Shown here one piece after another: positions 1 to 12,699 of a DNA stretch of 64,000 bases. Position 1 is the stretch's first letter, and each line of letters starts with the position of its first letter. The DNA comes from Diplolepis rosae. Lineage: Eukaryota > Arthropoda > Insecta > Hymenoptera > Diplolepididae. The DNA is taken from positions 9,558,001 through 9,622,000 of the forward strand of contig JAPYXD010000308.1 in NCBI GenBank assembly GCA_030998225.1, read 5' to 3'. Made by a program: the position numbers and the translations under genes. The notes below the pieces were generated by a model. That model did not search any database. It saw nothing but the letters and a program-made list of their open reading frames with translations, and was not told the DNA's origin.

Positions 1-1446
1 AGCTTAAGTTCCCTGAGGAAGATGTATTTTAGGTACTTGGACTACTAGATATAATTTTCAAAATGACGGGATCTCTAAAATATAATCCAGGTATAATAAA
101 TTACAGTTCTCAGCTTAAGTTCCCTGAGGAAGATGTTTTTTAAGCACCTGGACTAGTCAATATAATTTTAAAATGACGAGATCTCTAAAATATGTACTAG
201 GTATCAAAAATTTTCAGTTCTCAGCTTAAGTTCCCTGAGGAAGATGTATTTTAGGTACTTGGACTACTAGATATAATTTTCAAAATGACGAAATCTCTAA
301 AATATGTACTAGGTATCAAAAATTTTCAGTTCGTAGCTTAAGTTCCCTGAGGAAGATGGTTTTTAAGCACCTGGACTACTAGATATAATTTTCAAAATGA
401 CGGGATCTCTAAAATATAATCCAGGTATCCTTAATTTCAGTTCTCTGCTTCAGTTACCTGAGGAAGATGTTTTTTAAGCACCTGGACTACTAAATATAAT
501 TTTTAAAATGACGAGATCTCTAAAATATGTACTAGGTATCATAAGTTTCAGTTCTCAGCTTAAGTTCCCTGAGGAAGATGTATTTTAGGCACCTGGACTA
601 CTAGATATAATTTTTAGAATGACTAGACCACTGAAATACCATTCGGATATCTTAAATTTTAGTTTTCACCTTAAGTTCCCTGAGGAAGATGTATTTTAGG
701 TACTTGGACTACTAAATATAATTTTTTAAATGACGAGATCTCTAAAATATGTACTAGGTATCTTAATTTTCAGTTCTCAGCTTAAGTTCCCTGAAGAAGA
801 TGGTTTTTAAGCACCTGGACTACTAGATATAATTTTCAAAATGACGAGATCTCTAAAATATGTACTAGGTATCATAAATTTCAGTTCTCGGCTTAAGATC
901 CCTGAGGAAGATGTATTTTAAGCACCTGGACTACTAGATATAATTTTCAAAATGACGGGATCTCTAAAATATAATCCAGGTATCCTTAATTTCAGTTCTC
1001 AGCTTAAGTTCCCTGAGGAAGATGTTTTTTAAGCACCTGGACTACTAGATATAATTTTTAAAATGACGAGATCTCTAAAATATGTACTAGGTATCATAAA
1101 TTTCAGTTCTCGGCTTAAGTTCCCTGAGGAAGATGTATTTTAGGCACCTGGACTACTAGATATATTTTTTAGACTCACTGGACCACTGAAATACCATTCG
1201 GATATCTTAAATTTTAGTTCTCTGATTACGTTCCCTGAGGAAGATGTATTTTAGGTAATTGGACTAGTAAATATTATTTTTTAAAATGACTGGACCACTG
1301 AAATATCATTCGGATATCTTATATTTTAGTTCTCAGCTTAACTTCCCTGAGGAAAATGTATTTTAGGTACTTGGACTACTAAATAAAATTTTTTAAATGA
1401 CGAGATCTCTAAAATATGTACTAGGTAACAAAAATTTTCATCTCTC
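1..1446 (+). repeat. 13-monomer higher-order block, first copy
   Basis: This 1,446 bp stretch is nearly repeated at 1447-2892 and again from 4556. The rare marker gtataataaattacag sits at 91, 1537 and 4646, giving offsets of 1,446 and 3,109. Its 3' part (from about 0.9 kb) also matches about 4.0-4.55 kb: the marker tctgattacg is at 1221 and 4331. The segment therefore looks like the truncated tail of a further 28-monomer unit with an internal 13-monomer duplication. Confidence 0.9.
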
Positions 1447-4400
1447 AGCTTAAGTTCCCTGAGGAAGATGTATTTTAGGTACTTGGACTACTAGATATAA
1501 TTTTCAAAATGACGGGATCTCTAAAATATAATCCAGGTATAATAAATTACAGTTCTCAGCTTAAGTTCCCTGAGGAAGATGTTTTTTAAGCACCTGGACT
1601 AGTCAATATAATTTTAAAATGACGAGATCTCTAAAATATGTACTAGGTATCAAAAATTTTCAGTTCTCAGCTTAAGTTCCCTGAGGAAGATGTATTTTAG
1701 GTACTTGGACTACTAGATATAATTTTCAAAATGACGAAATCTCTAAAATATGTACTAGGTATCAAAAATTTTCAGTTCGTAGCTTAAGTTCCCTGAGGAA
1801 GATGGTTTTTAAGCACCTGGACTACTGGATATAATTTTCAAAATGACGGGATCTCTAAAATATAATCCAGGTATCCTTAATTTCAGTTCTCTGCTTCAGT
1901 TACCTGAGGAAGATGTTTTTTAAGCACCTGGACTACTAAATATAATTTTTAAAATGACGAGATCTCTAAAATATGTACTAGGTATCATAAATTTCAGTTC
2001 TCGGCTTAAGATCCCTGAGGAAGATGTATTTTAGGCACCTGGACTACTAGATATAATTTTTAGAATGACTTGACCACTGAAATACCATTCGGATATCTTA
2101 AATTTTAGTTTTCACCTTAAGTTCCCTGAGGAAGATGTATTTTAGGTACTTGGACTACTAAATATAATTTTTTAAATGACGAGATCTCTAAAATATGTAC
2201 TAGGTATCTTAATTTTCAGTTCTCAGCTTAAGTTCCCTGAGGAAGATGGTTTTTAAGCACCTGGACTACTAAATATAATTTTTAAAATGACGAGATCTCT
2301 AAAATATGTACTAGGTATCATAAATTTCAGTTCTCGGCTTAAGTTCCCTGAGGAAGATGTATTTTAAGCACCTGGACTACTAGATATAATTTTCAAAATG
2401 ACGGGATCTCTAAAATATAATCCAGGTATCCTTAATTTCAGTTCTCAGCTTAAGTTCCCTGAGGAAGATGTTTTTTAAGCACCTGGACTACTAGATATAA
2501 TTTTTAAAATGACGAGATCTCTAAAATATGTACTAGGTATCATAAATTTCAGTTCTCGGCTTAAGATCCCTGAGGAAGATGTATTTTAGGCACCTGGACT
2601 ACTAGATATATTTTTTAGACTCACTGGACCACTGAAATACCATTCGGATATCTTAAATTTTAGTTCTCAGCTTAAGTTCCCTGAGGAAGATGTATTTTAG
2701 GTAATTGGACTAGTAAATATTATTTTTTTAAATGACTGGACCACTGAAATATCATTCGGATATCTTATATTTTAGTTCTCAGCATAACTTCCCTGAGGAA
2801 GATGTATTTTAGGTACTTGGACTACTAAATATAATTTTTAAAATGACGACATCTCTAAAATATGTACTAGGTATCTTAAATTTTAGTTCTCAGCTTAAGT
2901 TCCCTGAGGAAGATGTATTTAGGTACTTGGACTACTAAATATAATTTGTAAAATGACGAGATCTCTAAAATATGTACTAGGTATCATAAATTTCAGTTCT
3001 CAGCTTAAGTTCCCTGAGGAAGATGGTTTTTATGTACTTGGACTAATAAATATAATTCTTAAAATGACGAGATCTCTAAAATATGTACGAGGTATCTTAA
3101 TTTTCAGTTGTCAGCTTAAGTTCCCTGAGGAAGATGTATTTTAGGCACCTGGAATACTAGATATAATTTTTAGAATGACTGGAACACTGAAATACCATTC
3201 GGATATCTTAAATTTTAGATAGAAGCTTAAGTTCCCTGAGGAAGATGTATTTTAAGTACTTGGACTACTAAATATAATTTTTTAAATGACGAGATCTCAA
3301 AAATATTTACTAGGTATCATAAATTTCAGTTCTCGGCTTAAGTTCCCTGAGGAAGATGTATTTTAGGCACCTGGATTACTAGATATAATTTTTAGAGTGA
3401 CTGGACCACTGAAATACCATTCGGATATGTTAAATTTTAGTTTTCAGCTTAAGTTCCCTGATGGAAGATGTATGTAGGTACTTGGACTACTAAATATAAT
3501 TTTTAAAATGACGACATCTCTAAAATATGTACTAGGTATCCTAAATTTTAGTTCTCAGCTTAAGTTCCCTGAGGAAGATGTATTTAGGTACTTGGACTAC
3601 TAAATATAATTCTTAAAATGACGAGATCTCTACAATATGTACTACGTATCTTAATTATCAGTTCTCAGCTTAAGATCCCTGAGGAAGATGGTTTTTAGGT
3701 ACTTGGACTAATAAATATACTTCTTATAATGACGAAATCTCTAAAATATGTACTAGGTATCTTAATTTTCAGTTCTCAGCTTAAGTTCCCTGAGGAAGAT
3801 GGTTTTTAAGCACCTGGACTACTAGATATAATTTTCAAAATGACGGGATCTCTAAAATATAATCCAGGTATCCTTAATTTCAGTTCTCAGCTTAAGTTCC
3901 CTGAGGAAGATGGTTTTTAAGCACCTGGACTACTAGATATAATTTTTACAATGACGAGATCTCTAAAATATGTACTAGGTATCATAAATTTCAGTTCTCG
4001 GCTTAAGTTCCCTGAGGAAGATGTATTTTAGGCACCTGGACTACTAGATATAATTTTCAAAATGACGGGATCTCTAAAATATAATCCAGGTATCCTTAAT
4101 TTCAGTTCTCAGCTTAAGTTCCCTGAGGAAGATGTTTTTTAAGCACCTGGACTACTAGATATAATTTTTAAAATGACGAGATCTCTAAAATATGTACTAG
4201 GTATCATAAATTTCAGTTCTCGGCTTAAGTTCCCTGAGGAAGATGTATTTTAGGCACCTGGACTACTAGATATATTTTTTAGACTCACTGGACCACTGAA
4301 ATACCATTCGGATATCTTAAATTTTAGTTCTCTGATTACGTTCCCTGAGGAAGATGTATTTTAGGTAATTGGACTAGTAAATATTATTTTTTAAAATGAC

Positions 4401-4555
4401 TGGACCACTGAAATATCATTCGGATATCTTATATTTTAGTTCTCAGCTTAACTTCCCTGAGGAAAATGTATTTTAGGTACTTGGACTACTAAATAAAATT
4501 TTTTAAAAGACGCGATCTCTAAAATATTTACTAGGTATCATAATTTTCAGTTCTC
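1447..4555 (+). repeat. 28-monomer higher-order unit (3,109 bp)
   Basis: This is a complete higher-order unit. Private variants recur 3,109 bp downstream: gtataataaattacag (1537 and 4646), gacgacatctc (2845 and 5954), and a gatggtttttatgtacttgg monomer (about 3.02 and 6.13 kb). 3,109 bp equals 28 x 111 + 1. The copies differ by scattered substitutions and one-base indels, so they are duplicates of some age rather than exact copies. Confidence 0.9.
3778..3888 (+). repeat. Representative class B monomer (111 bp)
   Basis: Class B differs from class A at clustered sites rather than at random. It reads gacggg in place of gacgag (losing the BglII site), aatccagg in place of gtactagg, and tatccttaattt in place of tatcataaattt. 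The first 60 bases are shared with the other classes. A derived subtype has aaacataatcc and is often paired with gacgggttctc or gacggtgtctc; another subtype reads atagtccagg. These subtypes are concentrated in particular parts of the array, so they are useful markers of block duplications. Confidence 0.92.
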
Positions 4556-7140
4556 AGCTTAAGTTCCCTGAGGAAGATGTATTTTAGGTACTTGGACTAC
4601 TAGATATAATTTTCAAAATGACGGGATCTCTAAAATATAATCCAGGTATAATAAATTACAGTTCTCAGCTTAAGTTCCCTGAGGAAGATGTTTTTTAAGC
4701 ACCTGGACTAGTCAATATAATTTTAAAATGACGAGATCTCTAAAATATGTACTAGGTATCAAAAATTTTCAGTTCTCAGCTTAAGTTCCCTGAGGAAGAT
4801 GTATTTTAGGTACTTGGACTACTAGATATAATTTTCAAAATGACGAAATCTCTAAAATATGTACTAGGTATCAAAAATTTTCAGTTTTCAGCTTAAGTTC
4901 CCTGAGTAAGATGGTTTTTAAGCACCTGGACTACTGGATATAATTTTCAAAATGACGGGATCTCTAAAATATAATCCAGGTATCCTTAATTTCAGTTCTC
5001 TGCTTCAGTTACCTGAGGAAGATGTTTTTTAAGCACCTGGACTACTAAATATAATTTTTAAAATGACGAGATCTCTAAAATATGTACTAGGTATCATAAA
5101 TTTCAGTTCTCGGCTTAAGATCCCTGAGGAAGATGTATTTTAGGCACCTGGACTACTAGATATAATTTTTAGAATGACTGGACCACTGAAATACCATTCG
5201 GATATCTTAAATTTTAGTTTTCACCTTAAGTTCCCTGAGGAAGATGTATTTTAGGTACTTGGACTACTAAATATAATTTTTTAAATGACGAGATCTCTAA
5301 AATATGTACTAGGTATCTTAATTTTCAGTTCTCAGCTTAAGTTCCCTGAAGAAGATGGTTTTTAAGCACCTGGACTACTAGATATAATTTTCAAAATGAC
5401 GAGATCTCTAAAATATGTACTAGGTATCATAAATTTCAGTTCTCGGCTTAAGTTCCCTGAGGAAGATGTATTTTAAGCACCTGGACTACTAGATATAATT
5501 TTCAAAATGACGGGATCTCTAAAATATAATCCAGGTATCCTTAATTTCAGTTCTCAGCTTAAGTTCCCTGAGGAAGATGTTTTTTAAGCACCTGGACTAC
5601 TAAATATAATTTTTAAAATGACGAGATCTCTAAAATATGTACTAGGTATCATAAATTTCAGTTCTCGGCTTAAGATCCCTGAGGAAGATGTATTTTAGGC
5701 ACCTGGACTACTAGATATATTTTTTAGACTCACTGGACCACTGAAATACCATTCGGATATCTTAAATTTTAGTTCTCAGCTTAAGTTCCCTGAGGAAGAT
5801 GTATTTTAGGTAATTGGACTAGTAAATATTATTTTTTTAAATGACTGGACCACTGAAATACCATTCGGATATCTTAAATTTTAGTTCTCGGCTTAAGTTC
5901 CCTGAGGAAGATGTATTTTAAGCACCTGGACTACTAAATATAATTTTTAAAATGACGACATCTCTAAAATATGTACTAGGTATCTTAAATTTTAGTTCTC
6001 AGCTTAAGTTCCCTGAGGAAGATGTATTTTAGGTACTTGGACTACTAAATATAATTTGTAAAATGACGAGATCTCTAAAATATGTACTAGGTATCATAAA
6101 TTTCAGTTCTCAGCTTAAGTTCCCTGAGTAAGATGGTTTTTATGTACTTGGACTAATAAATATAATTCTTAAAATGACGAGATCTCTAAAATATGTACTA
6201 GGTATCTAAATTTTCAGTTCTCAGCTTAAGTTCCCTGAGGAAGATGTATTATAAGCACCTGGACAACTAGATATAAATTTAATAATGACTGGAACACTGA
6301 AATACCATTCGGATATCTTAAATTTTAGATCTTAGCTTAAGTTCCCTGAGGAAGATGTATTTTAAGTACTTGGACTACTAAATATAATTTTTTAAATGAC
6401 GAGATCTCAAAAATATTTACTAGGTTTCATAAATTTCAGTTCTTGGCTTAAGTTCCCTGAGGAAGATGTATTTTAGGCACCTGGACTACTAGATATAATT
6501 TTGAGAATGACTGGACCACTGAAATACCATTCGGATATCTTAAATTTTAGTTCTCAGCTTAAGTTCCCTGAGGAAGATGTATTTTAGGTACTTGGACTAC
6601 TAAATATAATTTTTAAAATGACGAGATCTCTAAAATATGTACTAGGTATCTTAAATTTTAGTTCTCAGCTTAAGTTCCCTGAGGAAGATGTATTTTAGGT
6701 ACTTGGACTACTAAATATAATTTTTAAAATGACGAGATCTCTAAAATATGTACTAGGTATCTTAATTATCAGTTCTCAGCTTAAGATCCCTGAGGAAGAT
6801 GGTTTTTAGGTACTTGGACTAATAAATATAATTCTTAAAATGACGAGATCTGTAAAATATGTACTAGGTATCTTAATTTTCAGTTCTCAGCTTAAGTTCC
6901 CTGAGGAAGATGGTTTTTAAGCACCTGGACTACTAGATATAATTTTCAAAATGACGGGATCTCTAAAATATAATCCAGGTATCCTTAATTTCAGTTCTCA
7001 GCTTAAGTTCCCTGAGGAAGATGGTTTTTAAGCACCTGGACTACTAGATATATTTTTCAAAATGACGAGATCTCTAAAATATATACTAGGTTTCATAAAT
7101 TTCAGTTCTCCGCTTAAGTTCCCTGAGGAAGGTGTATTTT
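4556..7140 (+). repeat. 28-monomer unit, second copy, truncated at its 3' end
   Basis: The copy follows 1447-4555 at an offset of 3,109 bp up to about 7.14 kb. There the upstream copy continues with a class B monomer (ttttcaaaatgacggg) while this one switches to a class C monomer (ttttgagaatgactgg). The switch marks a recombination junction into the different block structure of 7.2-11.5 kb. The junction is placed to within about one monomer. Confidence 0.82.
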
Positions 7141-9280
7141 AGGCACCTGGACTACTAGATATAATTTTGAGAATGACTGGACCACTGAAATACCATTTGG
7201 ATATCTTAAATTTTACTTCTCATCTTAAGTTCCCTGATGGAAGATGTATGTAGGTACTTGGACTACAAAATATAATTTGTAAAATGACGTGATCTCTAAA
7301 ATATGTACTAGGTATCATAAATTTCAGTTCTCAGCTTAAGTTCCCTGAGGAAGATGGTTTTTAAGCACCTGGACTACTAGATATAATTTTCAAAATGACG
7401 AGATCTCTAAAATATGTACTAGGTATAAAAAATTTTCAGTTCTCAGCTTAAGTTCCCTGAGTAAGATGGTTTTTAAGCACCTGGACTACTAGATATAATT
7501 TCTAAAATGACGAGATCTCTAAAATATGTACTAGGTATCATAAATTTCAGTTCTCGGCTTAAGTTCCCTGAGGAAGATGTTTTTTAAGCACCTGGACTAC
7601 TAAATATAATTTGTAAAATTACGAGATCTCTAAAATATGTACTAGGTATCTTAATTATCAGTTCTCAGCTTAAGTTCCCTGAGGAAGATGGTTTTTAAGC
7701 ACCTGGAATACTAGATATAATTTTCAAAATGACGGTGTCTCTAAAACATAATCCAGGTATCCTTAATTTCAGTTCTCAGCTTAAGTTCCCTGAGGAAGAT
7801 GTTTTTTAAGCACCTGGACTACTAAATATAATTTTTTAAATGACGAGATCTCTAAAATATGTACTAGGTATCATAAATTTCAGTTCTCGGCTTAAGTTCC
7901 CTGAGGAAGATGTATTTTAGGCACCTGGACTACTAGATATAATTTTTAGAATGACTGGACCACTGAAATACCATTCGGATATCTTAAATTTTAGTTCTCA
8001 GCATAACTTCCCTGAGGAAAATGTATTTAGGTACTTGGACTACTAAATATAATTCTTAAAATGACGAGATCTCTAAAATATGTACAAGGTATCATAAATT
8101 TCAGTTCTCAGCTTAAGTTCCCTGAGGAAGATGGTTTTTAAGCACCTGGACTACTAGATATAATTTTTAAAATGACGAGATCTCTAAAATATGTACTAGG
8201 TTTCATAAATTTCAGTTCTCGGCTTAAGTTCCCTGAGGAAGATGTATTTTAGGCACCTGGACTACTAGATATAATTTTTAGAATGACTGGATCACTGAAA
8301 TACCATTTGGATATCTTAAATTTTACTTCTCATCTTAAGTTCCCTGATGGAAGATGTATGTAGGTACTTGGACTACTAAATATAATTTGTACAATGACGC
8401 GATCTCTAAAATATGTACTAGGTATCATAAATTTCAGTTCTCAGCTTAAGTTGCCTGAGGAAGATGGTTTTTAAGCACCTGGACTACTAGATATAATTTT
8501 CAAAATGACGGGATCTCTAAAATATAATCCAGGTATCCTTAATTTCTGTTCTCAGCTTAAGTTCCCTGAGGAAGATGGTTTTTATGCACCTGGACTACTA
8601 AATATAATTTTTTAAATGACGATATCTCAAAAATATGTACTAGGCATAATAAATTTCAGTTCTCGGCTTAAGTTCCCTGTGGAAGATGTATTTTATGCGC
8701 ATGGCCAACTAGATATAATTTTTAAAATGACGAGATCTCAAAAATATGTACTAGGTTTCATAAATTACAGTTCTCGGCTTAAGTTCGGTGAGGAAGATGT
8801 ATGTTAGGTACTTGGACTACTAAATATAAATTTTTAAATGACGGGATCTCTAAAACATAATCCAGGTATCCTTAACTTCAGTTCTCAGCTTCAGTTCCTG
8901 AGGAAGATGTTTTTTAAGCACCTGGACTACTAAATATAATTTTTTAAATGACGATATCTCTAAAATATGTACTAGGTATCATAAATTTCAGTTCTCAGCT
9001 TAAGTTCCCTGAGTAAGATGGTTTTTAAGCACCTGGACTACTAGATATAGTTTTCAAAATGACGGGATCTCTAAAACATAATCCAGGTATCCTTAACTTC
9101 ATTTCTCAGCTTCAGTTCCTGAGGAAGATGTTTTTTAAGCACCTGGACTACTAAATATAATTTTTTAAATGACGATATCTCTAAAATATGTACTAGGTTT
9201 CATAAATTTCAGTTCTCGGCTTAAGTTCCCTGAGGAAGATGTTTTTTAAGCACCTGGACTACTAAATATAATTTTTAAAA
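7141..9280 (+). repeat. Satellite stretch with 10-monomer spacing of a gatggaag variant
   Basis: A private monomer reading cctgatggaagatgtatgta recurs at 7237, 8347, 9455 and 10674, with an isolated copy at 3461. The spacings 1,110, 1,108 and 1,219 bp equal 10, 10 and 11 units. Neighbouring units are only partly shared between the 7.2 and 8.3 kb copies, so the blocks have been reshuffled. No gene or other element is present. Confidence 0.8.
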
Positions 9281-10500
9281 TGACGAGATCTCAAAAATAT
9301 GTACTAGGTTTCATAAATTTCAGTTCTCGGCTTAAGTTCCCTGAGGAAGATGTATTTTAGGCAGCTGGACTACTAGATATAATTTTGAGAATGACTGGAC
9401 CACTGAAATACCATTCGGATATCTTAAATTTTAGTTCTCAGCTTAAGTTCCCTGATGGAAGATGTATGTAGGTACTTGGACTACTAAATATAATTTGTAA
9501 AATGACGTGATCTCTAAAATATGTACTAGGTATCATAAATTTCAGTTCTCAGCTTAACTTCCCTGAGTAAGATGGTTTTTAAGCACCTGGACTACTAGAT
9601 ATAATTTTCAAAATGACGGGATCTCTAAAACATAATCCAGGTATCCTTAACTTCAGTTCTCAGCTTCAGTTCCTGAGGAAGATGTTTTTTAAGCGCCTCG
9701 ACTACTAAATATAATTTTTTAAATGACGATATCTCTAAAATATGTACTAGGTATCATAAATTTCAGTTCTCGGCTTAAGTTCCCTGAGGAAGATGTGTTT
9801 TGGGCACCTGGACTACTAGATATAATTTTTAGATTCACTAGACCACTGAAATACCATTCGGATATCTTAAATTTTAGTTCTCAGCTTAAGTTCGCTGAGG
9901 AAGATGTATTTTAGGTACTTGGACTACTAAATATAATTTTTTAAATGACGAGATCTCTAAAATATGTACTAGGTATCTTAATTATCAGTTCTCAGCTTAA
10001 GTTCCCTGAGAAAGATGGTTTTTAAGCACCTGGACTACTAGATATAATTTTCAAAATGACGAGATCTCTAAAATATGTACTAGGTATCATAAATTTCAGT
10101 TCTCAGCTTAAGTTCCCTGAGTAAGATGGTTTTTAAGCACCTGGACTACTAGATATAATTTTCAAAATGACGGGATCTCTTAAATATATTCCAGGTAACC
10201 TTAATTTCAGTTCGCAGCTTAAGTTGCCTGAGGAAGATGTCTTTTAAGCACCTGGACTACTAAATATAATTCTTAAAATGACGAGATCTCTAAAATATGT
10301 ACTAGGTATCTTAAATTTCAGTTCTCAGCTTAAGTTCCCTGAGGAAGATGGTTTTTAGGTACTTGGACTACTAGATATAATTTTCAAAATGACGGATCTC
10401 TAAAATATAATCCAGGTATCCTTAATTTCAGTTCTCAGCTTAAGTTTCCTGAGGAAGATGTCTTTTAAGCACCTGGACTACTAAATATAATTTTTAAAAT
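9281..10500 (+). repeat. 11-monomer tandem duplication, first copy
   Basis: About 1.0 kb of this block (9281-10300) is repeated from about 10501 at an offset of 1,219-1,221 bp. Shared private markers are cagctggactac (9362 and 10581), the gatggaag insertion (9455 and 10674), a cactagaccactg class C unit, a ttcgctgagg unit, and ccaggtaacc (10191 and 11412). The last 200 bp do not match the downstream copy. Confidence 0.85.
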
Positions 10501-11520
10501 GACGAGATCTCAAAAATATGTACTAGGTTTCATAAATTTCAGTTCTCGGCTTAAGTTCCCTGAGGAAGATGTATTTTAGGCAGCTGGACTACTAGATATA
10601 ATTTTGAGAATGACTGGACCACTGAAATACCATTCGGATATCTTAAATTTTAGTTCTCAGCTTAAGTTCCCTGATGGAAGATGTATGTAGGTACTTGGAC
10701 TACTAAATATAATTTGTAAAATGACGTGATCTCTAAAATATGAACTAGGTATCATAAATTTCAGTTCTCATCTTAACTTCCCTGAGAAAGATGGTTTTTA
10801 AGCACCTGGACTACTAGATATAATTTTCAAAATGACGGGATCTCTAAAACATAATCCAGGTATCCTTAATTTCAGTTCTCAGCTTAAGTTCCCTGAGCAA
10901 GATGTATTTTAGGTACTTGGACTAATATATATAATTTTCAAAATAACGAGATCTCTAAAATATGTACTAGGTATAAAAAATTTTCAGTTGTCAGCTTAAG
11001 TTCCCTGAGGAAGATGTATTTTAGGCACCTGGACTACTAGATATAATTTTTAGAATCACTAGACCACTGAAATACCATTCGGATATCTTAAATTTTAGTT
11101 CTCAGCTTAAGTTCGCTGAGGAAGATGTATTTTAGGTACTTGGACTACTAAATATAATTTTTTAAATGACGAGATCTCTAAAATATGTACTAGGTATCTT
11201 AATTATCAGTTCTCAGCTTAAGTTCCCTGAGGAAGATGGTTTTTAAGCACCTGGACTACTAGATATAATTTTCAAAATGACGAGATCTCTAAAATATGTA
11301 CTAGGTATCATAAATTTCAGTTCTCAGCTTAAGTTCCCTGAGTAAGATGGTTTTTAAGCACCTGGACTACTAGATATAATTTTCAAAATGACGGGATCTC
11401 TAAAATATATTCCAGGTAACCTTAATTTCAGTTCTCAGCTTAAGTTCCCTGAGGAAGATGTCTTTTAAGCACCTGGACTACTAAATATAATTTTTAAAAT
11501 GACGAGATCTCTAAAATATG
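10501..11520 (+). repeat. 11-monomer tandem duplication, second copy
   Basis: This is the partner of 9281-10300, with the same order of private variants. The match ends near 11.52 kb, after the ccaggtaacc monomer. Its terminal part is also shared with 56.3-56.6 kb. Confidence 0.83.
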
Positions 11521-12200
11521 TACTAGGTTTCATAAATTTCAGTTCTCGGCTTAAGTTCCCTGAGGAAGATGTATTTTAGGCACCTGGACTACTAGATATA
11601 ATTTTTAGAATGACTGGACCACTGAAATACCATTCGGATATCGTAGATTTTAGTTCTCAGCTTAAGTTCCCTGAGGAAGATGTATTTAGGTACCTGGGCT
11701 ACTAAATATAATTCTTAAAATGACGAGATCTCTAAAATATGTACTAGGTATCATAAATTTCAGTTCTCAGCTTAAGTTCCCTGAGTAAGATGGTTCTTAA
11801 GCACCTGGACTACTAAATATAATTTTCAAAATGACGGGATCTCTAAAACATAATCCAGGTATCCTTAATTTCAGTCCTCAGCTTAAGTTCCCTGAGGAAG
11901 ATGTTTTATAAGCACCTGGACTACTAAATATAATTTTCAAAATGACGAGATCTCTAAAATATGTACTAAGTATAAAAAATTTTCAGCTCTCAGCTTAAGT
12001 TCCCTGAGGAAGATGGTTTTTAAGCACCTGGACTACTAGATATAATTTTTAAAATGACGAGATCTCTAAAATATGTACTAGGTATCATAAATTTCAGTTC
12101 TCAGCTTAAGTTCCCTGAGGAAGATGTTTTTTAAGCACCTGGACTACTAAATATAATTTTTAAAATGACAAGATCTCTAAAATATGTACTAGGTATCATA
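11200..12200 (+). repeat. Segment duplicated 45 kb away (copy 1)
   Basis: Two private variants in this segment recur at one fixed offset of 45,119 bp: ccaggtaacc within atattccaggtaacc (11412 and 56531) and gtactaagtataaaaaattt ending in cagctctc (11963 and 57082). A class C unit with the unusual tagattttag tail lies between them in both places. Boundaries are approximate because surrounding monomers are ordinary. Confidence 0.78.
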
Positions 12201-12699
12201 AATTTCAGTTCTCGGCTTAAGATCCCTGAGGAAGATGTATTTTAGGCACCTGGACTACTAGATATATTTTTTATACTCACTGGACCACTGAAATACCATT
12301 CGGATATCTTAAATTTTAGTTCTCAGCTTAAGTTCCCTGAGGAAGATGTTTTTTAAGCACCTGGACTACTAAATATAATTTTCAAAATGACGGGATCTCT
12401 AAAATATGTACTAGGTATAAAAAATTTTCAGTTCTCAGCTTAAGTTCCCTGAGGAAGATGTTTTTTAAGCACCTGGACTACTAAATATAATTTTTTAAAT
12501 GACGAGATCTCTAAAATATGTACTAGGAATCATAAATTTCAGTTCTCGGCTTAAGTTCCCTGAGGAAGATGTATTTTAAGCACCTGGACTACTAGATATA
12601 ATTTTTAGAATCACTGGACCACTGAAATACCATTCGGATATCTTAAATTTTAGTTCTCAGATTAAGTTCCCTGAGGAAGATGTATTTTAGGTACTTGGA

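Noticed and set aside
2953..3144. A 63-residue open reading frame, with similar 63-68-residue frames at 8616-8807, 9723-9914, 33392-33583, 34615-34821, 38394-38585 and 52290-52481.
   Set aside because: Each is two satellite units read through because a point change removed the fixed TAG/TAA (or shifted past it); the next unit's stop ends it. They are scattered, differ in which change opened them, and lie inside identical repeat context, so they are not called as genes.
7141..7300. A structural boundary or gene edge at the end of the 28-monomer unit.
   Set aside because: The sequence on both sides is the same satellite in the same phase and orientation; it is only a switch between higher-order blocks.
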